From contig CM039193.1 of NCBI GenBank assembly GCA_008360975.2, positions 18,769,389 to 18,833,388 of the forward strand: 64,000 nt of DNA, written 5' to 3'. This document shows, one piece after another, positions 39,701-51,700 of this stretch. Positions within the stretch are counted from its first letter, which is position 1. The number at the start of each line of letters is the position of its first letter. Under the pieces are notes generated by a model that was given only the letters and a program-made list of their open reading frames with translations, searched no databases and was not told the origin of the DNA. The position numbers and the translations under genes are program-made. This stretch comes from Lichenostomus cassidix. Its lineage: Eukaryota > Chordata > Aves > Passeriformes > Meliphagidae.

Positions 39701-42700
39701 AAGCACATCTACAAGTAGAAGGTATGAACAGCAATAGGGAGGCAATAAGCTTTCCAAAAAATGCCGGGAGTTTTATTCTGGAGAAGGTATCCCTGCATTT
39801 ATGCTCCCAGAACAGGCTGACTCACGTGTACAGCAGGAGTTGGCAGAACAGCATCTCCCTCGGAGGTGACAATTCCCTCTGCGTTTGAGAAGGAAGCAGA
39901 GAAGATCTGACTTTGCATGAAAGGAAAAGCAGCAGAATTTGGAGCTAAAAGCAGCTAACCAGGCTTTGTGGATGTGTGGTAGCCACAGTCAGAGCTCTGA
40001 AAAGCTCTGCTAGAGGAGAGGATTTTGGCAAAATCCCAGATGGGGAACAAATGCCTGGAGCAAGTCGGGCTCTGCGAGGGAAGCACCCGGAAACACACTG
40101 AATGTTCCAAGTCTGCACCATTCAAAACACAATTTAATCAATTTACCAAAGCCATTAGAACGTTTCCCTCCGGGTGAAAAACAAAGGCCCAAAAAGCATC
40201 TCCTCTTGGCACATTTCTGTAAAGTGTGGTCAGACATACTCACATCAAAAGGCCAGACAGAAATGAGCATGAGGCTGAAATTAAATCTTCCTGGCTGCTC
40301 GAGTAAGAGAATTGAAGATGTAATTTTTATTTTAAGCATACTGTTAGCTGGTGCATTAGCCATGTTTTGAAAGTTGTTTTTCTCAGCATCATTCTCTCTG
40401 TTGGGACTCCAGTGGGTTTATTAGAACTAAGCCACCCAGACTCTCTGTGCCATGTTGTCAACACAGCAGTTATATAAACCTGATCCAGTTAATTTGTTGT
40501 GCTCAAACCCCAGCTACTGCAGTCAGTTTGGAAACAATACTAATATTCCATGGGCTCAAACAATAGGCACATCAGCTCCGAGGGAGCAGCCTGCTCAGCA
40601 GCTGCTACAGCTCATGCTTCTGGCATGGGAAGGGGTGAGGATGCTGATCTTTACCATTATTGCTCTGCTTATGGTTCAAGCAGAACATACATCAGGTATA
40701 AAGCCTAAATCTGTATGCAGCTCTTGGCAACTGTTCCTAAAAAGCTGTAAATCTAAAGCTCTGTAAGTAGAAAGCAATCTCAAAAATGAGTGAAAGTTTG
40801 CTGGGGGTAACAACCTTTTAGCTTCACCTGATTCTATTTAAATGGTACAAAATAATATGGATTTTCCAATTAATTATATTAAAATTGATAAAGATTATGA
40901 TTCCAATAAAAGGCTCAACATGGATATACAATTTTGGTTTGAAGCATGGAAAGGCTGCTGTATAAATGATCCAAGTGACCTTTCAGGCTGAACCAAGCAA
41001 CACAATGCTGTAATTCCTCATGCAGGATAAAACCACCACGGAGCTGACAGTAAGCAGAATAACCTGGGAGGTTTGAGACAGATGCTGGAACAAAGACTCA
41101 ACTGAAATAGCTCAACATTTATAGCCAGCTCCTATAAGAATACTCCAAGAGATAAAACTTAACCACCTTGGCTTGACGAAAGAGGAAACAATTTACCTTT
41201 GAGAGGCATGTCTACCTCTGCTTCTTTCTGTTTGTATAAACCTGGCACTTTGTATTACAATCCTGCAGCCAAGCAGACTGGTTATTATTTCACCTGACAC
41301 TGCTGAAGAGCATTTAGGTCAGTCTGCACAAAAAGCCAGATCTTTCCTGATGCCAGTTTCCCAGCCCTGTCAGCCTTTGAAGGGTCTCGTGCTGCCCTCT
41401 GATGAAGCTGTCATTTTCCCACCTGGGAGATCAGGTGATAAACCATGCATTTTGCTGAAGTTGTGCTGGTTTAGCAAATTAAAAGTCTATCAATATTTGC
41501 TTTGGGAAACGTTTCTCCCCAAATCTCTCAGATGCAGCTTGCTAGACCTTCCTCCTGCTGGCAAGAGAGCACAGTACAGTCACTGCCAGAATGATGAAAT
41601 GAGATTCCTTCATGTTCACAGACAAATCTGCAGGAGTCATCCTGCTGCAGTGTGGGGAAACACACAGCAGCTTTCAAAGAGCTTTTCCTGTACAAAAGGT
41701 TTAAGCATCTTTAGGGACTTTGCCTTACCCTAAGATGAAGAGAATATTCTGACTGTACAAATACACAGGTGGATAAACAAGATTTTTAGGGCATGAGACC
41801 CCAAGAAGATCCTTATTAGCAGTATTATTCAGCTGGTTTTTTCCAATATGGCTTGTTTCAGAGTTGCTCCTGATAAACAGATGAATAATGAAACAGGTGT
41901 GATCCTGCTGAAGCAAAAGCCAATGAAATGAAGGGAGAAACACTGGAGATTGAGACAAAACCACAGTAAATGCATTCAGCAATGTCCAACACTTTAAAAA
42001 ACCTTCATAGTTCCACTGAAACTGCAATGGCTGTTATCAGCCACCAGCTGGGAATTCCAACTGATGAGAGTCAGAACCACAGTGTTATTTTGTTCATATT
42101 TTCCAAACAACAGAAAGAAAAGAGTGAATTTCAGAAGATTAATAAACATATCACGTTGTAATTATTTTGTTCCTTCTGTGTGCAGTAAAAGCTAATGATT
42201 TTTTTTACTGCATGTTCTAACTCAGATTTTGGATTCGTTATATTAAGGCCCTCTGTAAGGAAATATAAAATCTACATTAATGCCTTATGTGCAAGTCTAT
42301 TTTGTTGAAGGATTTATAAATATTAACAAGATAAAATTTACAAATGCAAAAGACACCATTTGCAGCTGTAAATGTTTCATTCTGAGGGAACAGGAAAAAC
42401 ATTTTCATCTTCATGCAAGTCATGAGCTATATTAGAAGAATGCTGATGTACAAAGTGTTAAAATAGCACTTTGCCAGTACTGATCAGAGGTGATTCAAAG
42501 TTTTTCCTGCTACTCTTTCTAGCCTTAGCTCAGTATATGACTTTTAGGTTCCAAAAATCTGCTTGATATTGGTAGCAATCTGGGAAGTAGAAGGCCAGAT
42601 GATAATATTAGATTTATTAATTCAATATCCTCTTCCTGGGGGAGTTCATAAATATTACTGCTCATGCTCAGGTCAGACCCTTGCCATGAATAGCCAATGG

Positions 42701-45700
42701 AAGTTTGTCAGTTCAGTAATCCACCTGATGGAGGGTCACAGCACTCACAGCTTTGTACATGAGCAGTGCACCAACATCTTCAGAAATTACCTTAAACCCA
42801 CAAATTAGGGAGTTGCCTTTAAAAAAAAATGGAGCTGTCACCTTAGAAACCAAGTCCAGAGCTTCTGAGACAAGACAAAAATCCAGGTCCAGGACTGAGG
42901 ATGTGGATTTTCAAGGCACTTGGGCAGTGTGACAGCAGAGGGGCTGGGAGCCCCAAGGTCTGTTTGTGCTCCTGAAAAGAGGTGCCTGATGCTGCCAGCA
43001 CAGTCCTGTGCTCGGGACAACCTCAGCCGTGGTGCCTCAGTCTACATGACTTTTCTTTTAAAGTGAGTAGTCACAACGATTGAACTTTTTCCATCACCAA
43101 ACCAGAACTGAATTATCCTATTTACAACCTTTTCCCCCCAGAGAATCCCCTGGATGGAGTAGGGGATGAAACGAAAGCATTACAGCAGCATTTTGCATTT
43201 TCTCATCCCTGAACCAGGAGCTTGAACTCTCCTATCCCTTCAAGGCCAATGAAGGCAAAGACCTCAACTCCCTCTTGGGGAGAGTGATCAGGAAATAACT
43301 TGACTAGATTAATTCCTTAGTTCTAGGATCACCAAAACATTTGGAAAAAGAATGAATAGAAAATGAGAAAACTCCCAGGGGTCAGATTTCTACACAGCTC
43401 ACAGCCTCACCCAGAACACTCTTCCTCCTGCCCACAGTTACTGGAGCGAGACACTTGTATTTGAGGAATGCAGACCTGGCTTTCTATTTAATTTTATTTA
43501 CATATGCAGCACCCAAGTCCCCACATTTCATATACCAAATACCAGATTAATACACAAAGAAACAGGGTAATAAACATTCAGAATGAGCCGTTGCAGTTTT
43601 GCTGTTTTCAATTCTAACATCCAGCCAAAGATATCAACAGGATATTAACAGAAGTAAAGAGTCTGTCGGTTATAAACAGAACTTGTCTGTCTGTACATTG
43701 CACAAACCAGAATTCTACACTTTCCTGCCACAGCAGCGTCAATGGAAAGATGATTGATTGGGAGAAGCATCCCTCTAGTGATGGACAGGTACAGTTGAGG
43801 CAGGTTGTCAGGTCAGTGGTCACTCAAAGTCAACATTTTGAACAGCTAAATGGGAAGTTATGCCATCACCTACTAAAACCTAGACTTCTGATGAGGAATA
43901 CTTCCAGAATGACAAAAGGATAATGGAAGGACTTCATAATCATTGCAAAAACCACTATTTATTTCTTCACTCCGACTAGAGTGAGGTGTGGGGATGGTTT
44001 TATTCCCTTGCATCTGTCACTTAACATGTAAGTTAGGAAATAACAGCATGGAAAGAAGAATGCAGCATAAAAGAGTCCCCACAGGCTGTGACACAGAGCA
44101 AGCATCATGAAAAGCAAAGCACTCAATAAGAAATGGGAAGGAAAAAGAAAATTCTTCCATGCAATCAACCTGCCACTCTGCCTAGGCCAACTCCTGCACC
44201 ATCAGCAGTAAATACCTGCTGATTTGACACATCACCCGACTGTCATATCATCTCTGAAGAGAATTTGTTGATGAAGGTATTTTCCAGAGCAGTAAATAAA
44301 CAACAACATCACAACCTATTTCTCAGGTATAAACACCCAGGCAAAGGGAAGATGAGCTGCATATTGTGCTATTAAACTCTTTAAGTACAATTTACAGCTA
44401 ATTGCTTCTCACAGTGGGGAAAACCCATCCCTCCCCAACCAGCTCCATGCTTTATTTTTTATCCAGCTTCCCCAGGCTTTAATTGCCTGCTCAGACTGGG
44501 ATGGGAGGCTAACAAGAGTCTCCAGCAGCACATTCAACAGGGGCAGCTCAGCAGAAATGTGCAGTTTTAGTGCTTTGCTGTAGGCCAAGAGTTGCAGGGA
44601 GGGAAAGCCTCATAACTTCTGTCCCTCATTAAATTCTGGTGCACCATGGTAATTACAAAATACCATCCAGGAGGCCTTGCAGTCCTTTTCCAGGTCCAAA
44701 AGGCAGCTTAGACTTAGCTCCCAAACAGAAGAACTAAAATGTGGTGTTCTAACAAACACTGTAGACTATCAGGACTGCATTTGTGAGATGATGGATGCCC
44801 AGAATCCAGCTGGCTCTTTGGCTCCAGTCATTTCACCACAGCACAAAATGCTGTAGTAGGGTCTAGAAACTGCTGGAATTACAGAATTCTCTCGGCCCTG
44901 AATTACCCATGGTGTTATGCTAAAATCTTTTAGGAGTAAATAACCCTTTATTGATTAAATTGCTTTTAAACCCAGTGTTTTAGTCCCTTGATTTTACGTG
45001 TGTACATGTAATTTTCAGACAGACACAATATGCTTGGGGTTTTTTTTATCTCTGCAGAATGTACTTGCTCTCAAACCCCAAGGGTGAGGGCAATGAGACA
45101 GCAGTGTAGGTAGGATGCAACAGCATTTTAAAATTATGCTACAATTGACTTGAGAGCAGCATGTGAAGTAGTGTCCTTACAGCAGCTGAAAGGGCTTTAA
45201 TGAATTCCAAAGGAAAAACATTTACTTCTGAATTTTCAGTTAAGCAGGTGCCCAAAATGCTGCTGTGCACGCTGCAAACAGCTCTGTCCTGTGAATGATA
45301 ATAGAGAGAAATCATTACAAGATAACCAAGCTGCACAATGCCTGCCGTATATCACACACTGCAGGGACTGCTTGGCTATTTTTAGAACTGTTCTTCTGCT
45401 CACATATTCTCCTTTACCCCATGTGCACAGACACAAGCATCTCCCAGCTCTCAACAGCTCTTCACCTGCATCAATTCCCACAGCCCCTGTGCCTGTCGTT
45501 ACTCCAGGTCGTGTTTATCTTCAGGTCAAGTCTATGATAATAAGCAGCACTTTCTGCAGCAGCTTTATATTGTTAATCTGCTTCCATTACCTTCAAAACA
45601 AGCTGTAAAAGTGCATTTAAAAGCCCTCGCCTCAAATTTATTTACACAGTGTGGATATATACTGGAATAGAAACTGAGCAAGATCTCATCTGACTTTCTG

Positions 45701-46099
45701 GAAGGAACAATAAAACTGCCCAGTCCCCAGAGTGAGATTAGGTTTTCTTTATGATCCTCTGTCTAGAAGGTACTCCTGTTTTTACAGCCCAGCACAGTGA
45801 GGACCAGATGATTTTGGATATGGGCATTGCCACATGTCAACCCATTCACAAAAGAGCCAATTTCAGTAAAACTGAAATATATCCTATTCTCTGCCCTGAC
45901 CCTCCCTCCCACCTGCACGAAATAAATTCTGTGGGAGCCAATTCATGATGCAGGGGAAGAAAAGGTCACATCTGTGCTTCAAAGGCCTTTTCTGAACCTC
46001 TTCTGTACACACGCTGGTATTTTCCTCTGCCTAAGGAGGGAAGGGAGAGCTCAGGCCTCCCCTGAGCTGGTCAGAGCAGGGTGCTGGTGACACCAGCTG

Positions 46100-46182
46100 T
46101 GGGCTCAACCCATGGAGGAGCCATTCCCTTCAGAGCTCCACTCGCTGCTCCTTGTGGGGCCCTTCCAGCTCAGAATATTCTG
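46100..46182 (+). mobile_element. Probable CR1 3'-end fragment (diverged)
   Basis: CCATTCCCTTCAGAGCTCCACT and TTGTGGGGCCCTTCCAGCTC with a terminal AATATTCTGTGG resemble the CR1 3' end. The CATTCCCTTCAGAGCT and CCAGCTCAG...ATTCTGTG blocks also occur at 21.8 kb, supporting common origin. Confidence 0.55.
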
Positions 46183-46493
46183 TGGGAATCTGGGAATCCT
46201 GAGCCAGGTTTCTGTGAGGAACAGTGGCCACTTCCTCAGCAGGACAGTGTCTGGCCAGGTGGGACAGCTTCAGGCTCCTCCATTGAGAAAGCACAACTTT
46301 ATCTCCAGCCATTAGAGCCTGCAGTAATTTCAGGAATCAGAACAACAATTTGACCCTTTTCTGCCTTGATGTCTGACCCAAACAAAGGCCTGTGGCCTGG
46401 AAGATGCTCTGGGTGTCCAAAGCAAACCCGAGCACAACCAAGCCCTCTGCAGGTCACTCCTGGAGGACACATGGGTGCTTTGGGCTTGCTGGT

Positions 46494-46639
46494 TTGACCT
46501 GTCCCAGGAGGCTCCTGTGCCACAGGGCTTGGGAGCAGCTTTCCAGCAGCCATTGGAAAGGACTCCTTGACCTGTCCCAGGAGGCTCCTGTGCCACAGGG
46601 CTTGGGAGCAGCTTTCCAGCAGCCTTTGGAAAGGACTCC
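46494..46639. repeat. 73-bp tandem duplication, nearly perfect
   Basis: Two head-to-tail copies, 46494-46566 and 46567-46639, both starting TTGACCTGTCCCAGGAGG and ending GGAAAGGACTCC. I see one difference (CAGCCATTGG versus CAGCCTTTGG), so 72 of 73 positions agree. Such identity in otherwise unique DNA implies a young duplication or an assembly artefact. Confidence 0.95.
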
Positions 46640-48699
46640 TCCCAGCCAGGCGCTCTCCCTGAACTTGTTATGCAACAGGCCCACAAATAGTTCATTCAGC
46701 ACAGTCTGAGGATTAGTCTGGTTCAGCTGGACACTTGGAGCTTAATCCTGGCCAAGCAACAGAGTGTGGCAAGGCATTCCTCGGATTTGCTGACAGGAAG
46801 AATCTGCGGCCAGAAGCCAACCAAATATGTAAGCTTTCAAAAAGCAGCATTTCCTCAGACACTAAAACCGGCCATTCTCTATTACCCCTCACAGTAATCA
46901 CATCAGGCAACTTCCCATCCGGCTGTCACGGAGCGCCAGCTCGCTCGAGGAAAAGCATGGAAGGTGGCATTTTAGTCCTATTGCAAATGACAGTTCAGGG
47001 TCAGCAGCAGGCCACAGCTGAAGGGAGCTGTGAGACGAGAAGCTCTCCATGCTGCCACTAAAAAGGGCTCTGCCTCAAATTTTACTCGCAGTTTACTCTG
47101 AAGTGAAGCAACAGTTATGCTGTCAGCGAGTAAGGACGGTGTTGTCTTGGCTGCCTGTCCATGTAGGCACATTTAATTATTGCAGATCCACAAAAGAACC
47201 AATTATGTTCCAAATTAAACTCCCTCTCTTGTTCCTGCCCTTTAATGTGCTGACAAATAAAAGCATGAAATGATTTGTATTCATCATCAGGATGGCTGGG
47301 AGAGGTTCAGAGCTTACAGATGCAACCAGACCAGGACAAAAATGTTCATGCTCAGGAGGGAATTTTAATTGCAGATGTTTTGCACAAGGTAACGAGGGAT
47401 CTGCGTGCTGAGGCTGCAAGGAAAAAACACCCTGAGAATTCTGTTCTAATTTAAACTAAATTTATAGAATTTTAAAAAATGCTGAATGTTAAATTAGGAT
47501 TACATCACCACCCAGCCAACACCTCATCCCTCTTGGTGATGGTGATCTCAACAGCAAAACTCACTACTCCGCCCTGTTTTGGCAAATAAAAGGAAGGAGT
47601 TGTTTGGAGCATTTTATGAATATTGAAAATTTATTTCCTCATAGTCTGGCTAAACAGTTATTTTCTTTTTTTGTGACAAAAATGAATAGAAAAAGAGCTT
47701 CAGTTATTAGAAAAATGCATTTCAAGTCCTCTAAGGATGTTTCTGGAACCTTACTGAGAGGGATCAAACCTGCTTTTGTAAAGTCCTGCTTCAGAACTCT
47801 ATATTGAGAAATAAATATATGTTACTCTAACCAAAAATTCCTCCCTCTAAATTTAAAGTTCCATAAATGTGCAGCACTCTGGCAGCCAAACAAAACAGGT
47901 ATTTTCACACAAAGAAACCCTTCTTGATTGTTTTGTAGGAAGAGCCTTGGCATGAATCTGTAGCAGAGCACTCATCAGGAGCTAAAATTGGTATTGCACT
48001 GAAGGGAAACTGCCTGGTGGCTCCACGCTGACAAGGCAACTGTGCCATGGGGGTGGAAGGCAGAGGCAGGTTTGGAATTGATTGTCCAGCGTGGGAGTCA
48101 GCCCTGCAGGGGCAGTGAGAGGATGTGCCCTGGTGTGGAACATCCCCCAAGGCCTGCTGACCAGGGCCAGCTGTGGCTCCCTGGGCACAGCTCAGGGCTG
48201 CTGTCTTTGCAGGGACACCACGGAGGTGTTTCAACCTGGAACACAAAATGCTCATTCAGTTCAAGCCCCTGTCCAACAGCAGGAAGCCTCTGTGGTTTTT
48301 GCACACAACTGGGGCCACAATGCCATCAAAACGTGCCTTTATTCCAGAGCTGCAGGGCTGAGCTGAGCTGCCTCATGTCAGGCACCATCCCAGCAGTGTC
48401 CAGGGACAGAAACCTGCTATTTCTGCCCCAGAAAGGCCCTGTCACACAGCCATTATATAAAGTACCTCAGCTGGCCAGGCCTGACCTCACTGAGGCTCAG
48501 CGAGGGTGTCACACGTTGGGACTGTTGGAATTGGGCAGATGAAGGTCAGACTCTGAGAAGGGAGTTAGATCCTGCACAGGCATAATTTAGTGTCACAGAA
48601 ATGCCTTCCAGAGCTGTTCTACCATTCTTCAGCTAATAGGGTGGCTATTTAAAGAAAGAAGGCTCTTTGCAGTGATCCAATCATTTGGAACACGACTGC

Positions 48700-48723
48700 T
48701 GTGTGACCAGCTTTGGTCACACA
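48700..48723. repeat. Perfect 10-bp inverted repeat with 4-nt loop
   Basis: TGTGTGACCA (48700-48709), GCTT loop, TGGTCACACA (48714-48723). The arms are exact reverse complements. The half-site resembles a TGACC/GGTCA nuclear-receptor-like element arranged as an everted pair, but no function can be inferred from sequence alone. Confidence 0.6.
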
Positions 48724-51700
48724 TTTTTCTATTCTTATTTAGGGAACTGAGACCATGTAGTTATTTCTGCACAACTGAAGGGATCAATTAAAATATTCAT
48801 TTCCATTAGTTCTGGTTCCCTAGAACACTTGCAGACAGAGTACCTGCCAGAACCAGAGCACAGCCAGCAAAATGCTCAGGAAGGGCTGAATAGCTTGGGA
48901 TGAAGTCTCAAGAATTTTCATTTCACTTCATGCCCACAAGCCTTTATTTCTTTTACATTCCAGTACGAGGCAGTCTCTGCTCTGTGCTGTCAGGAAAGTC
49001 ACAAATTAGTGTCTCTATCGTCGGTGAAACAGTGCTGTGACAAGTACAATCAGGCAAGGCAAGCTCTCTCATTAAATGTTCAGATGCATGAAAACAGCCA
49101 GGCATTTTTTTCTCTAGGGACTGCAGGAATTAAAACACACCAATTTTAGCTGTGAAAGATCACATATGCACATTTAAGAGCTCCAGGTAAGTATGGGAGA
49201 TGCCCACAACATCTCCTCAGAATTTCACTGTTTTTGTTGATATTCTGGCCGCTCACAAAATAGATTGAGAGGTACAAAGCACAAAGTATCACACAGCCAG
49301 TGTAAGTTCCCTTCCTCAGAAATGGCTACTTCTGCATTTCCTGGTAGACTCTGCCTGGTGGCTTTAGGACTTAGATTAGCTCATTATTTGACCATTATTT
49401 GTAGAGGGACCCCTGCTCCAGGCCAAACCCACCCCCAGTTCCTCCTCCTCTTCCCAAAAGCCCCCTTTTCCCACTGAGGTGTGTCGCAGCAGGGGAGGTT
49501 CTCTGCACCTGCTGAGCAGACAGAAACCTTTGTCCAGCACATCTCAGCACCCACCACCCAATTTGTCTGCACTCTGCTTCTCAGCTCTTGGTGTAAAGCC
49601 ACAAATCAGGGTTGCAGGCTGGCTACCAGAAATCATGCCCGAAAATCCTCCTGTATCTTCCTGTGCTTGGAAAGTCTGAACATTTCTCCCCTTGATACAT
49701 GTCCCTGTTTCCTGTTCTGCTCTCAGCTGCCTCACATTGCATCTCCACACCTCGAATTCAACACTGTTGGGTGAGAAACAAGTATGCCCTGAGGTGATGT
49801 TTTGAACAGAGAGGTCAGCAGAACACTGACCCTCCCACCAGGGTGCTGCAGCAACCACTTGTCTCCCTCAGTTGCCATCTGTGGTTGCTTGAGATCACCC
49901 TCGATACCAAAACCAGCCAGAAAACATCCTAAAGGAAGGATCAGACACACTGAACACGATCCTGAAAGTCTGAGGTGAGAGAAGTCATGAAGGGGGTGAA
50001 GGAGCAGAACAAACCTGGGGAGGAGAAAACATCTTTCAGCCCAGGAATAAATTTGAGAGCATCACACTGGGGTCTCCATGGAGGCAACTGCAAACAAAAC
50101 TGGGCCTGCATAGGAGCTGCATATTAAAATATGTATTTTCTCTCATGTCCCTCAGTAACCTCATCACTGCCCCCTGAGAAGTGGTTGCTTTTGCCTGCAT
50201 TTCCTGGTATGACCCCAATGAATCTTCCTCAGGTGCAATGCTGGAGAGAGCAGACCAACAGCTCCAGGAAAGCTCCTGGAGACCTGAGATCAACAAAGGA
50301 TCATGAGACCATGAAAACTGCATGTGTGCAGGGGACTCCAACACAATCATATCTACTATATTTGTAATTTCTTAGAAAAAATGTCTTACATGGCATATAT
50401 TTTTTCACCCAATAAACTATGTATTTCCAGTAAACCCCCCCTTCCTTTTTCAAAATTCTAAAGCATGGGAAAAGAATAAAGCCCAACCTGTGCCAGTAAT
50501 GCACAGACATTAAAAAAAAGTGTACAGAAAGCGTTAATATTTGATTTTCCACATCTGACCTACTATTTCACATTTTACAATTTGTTACTCCAAGTAACCC
50601 AGCTCCATTAGACACGAGCCTGTATTAAATCCAGAGCACCCAGACAATCCCTACACAGCCCATGAATTTGAGAGACAGAATTTACTCAATTCCATTTTAA
50701 TTTCTATTGTGTGTAAAAGTGTTTAGAGTGTGAGCCTTGCTAAGAGATGACAGAATATCATTATACAGTAATTCAAATGCTTTCAAGACTGCTAAGAAAC
50801 CTCCACTATAATGACAGGCCTTGTGAAGTGCTTAAGAAATGCTGTTTCATCCCTTCTAGACGGGTTTAGGATAAGAAAATTCATATAATAAGATGATATA
50901 TTTACAGCACACAGGTTAACCTTTAAACTTGCTGTAATCATATTATCCAGAATGGGAGAAGAACTGCAGCACTGGCATCACATGGGCCTTCTGAGTGGAG
51001 ATTTTTTTTTAGTTTGCTATGAGAAGCAGAAGATCTGGGAGGACATTTTTGCAAGATGGCATCGTTCTCCTTGTCCAGGTCCTCCTCTCAAGGGTTCTGG
51101 AATTCTTGAGCTAGGCTGAACATCAGCTTCCCTCAAAAACACTGAGCTCAGGAAAGGGGAAACAGCTTGACTTAGTATTTATGTGCCAAGATAAATAAAA
51201 ATGTCAGAGGAAGTGAACATTTTAAAAGATTGGGTAAACATACCCTGCGAGGGTGGCTCACTTTTCCTAGAATGTTCAAACACCCACACTTTTTTCATAC
51301 AAAAATATCAACTGGAAACAGAATCTCTTCCATGGCACAATTCCACTGTGATCACAAGCAAACAAAGGAATGCAGCCTGTGCCCAAGATCACGTTAGGCT
51401 CCCAGCAGACAGAGTTTCTTTTCCCCAGAGCTGGATTCCTGTTCTGTCACCATGTTCTTACCATGGCCTGTGCAGCACCCACTGGCTGCTTTGTGCTCCC
51501 CAGAACATCAGCCAGCTGAAAGGGTGATTTAGCAGAGAGCCAATCGTCTCTGCTTCAGCCAGGATATTAGTCAATCCAGGCAGTAAACATTATATACAGC
51601 TTTATCTGTTGAATTCTCAGCAACAGATAAGGGAGACAGAGCAGCACCACAATGATAAATCAAGGTACACAGTTCTCCAGTTTTCCTTCAGAGAAGGAAG

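Noticed and set aside
48480..48515. CTCACTGAGGCTCAGCGAGG, similar to a MIR core
   Set aside because: Only a short match, with the flanks not continuing the element. Too weak to annotate.
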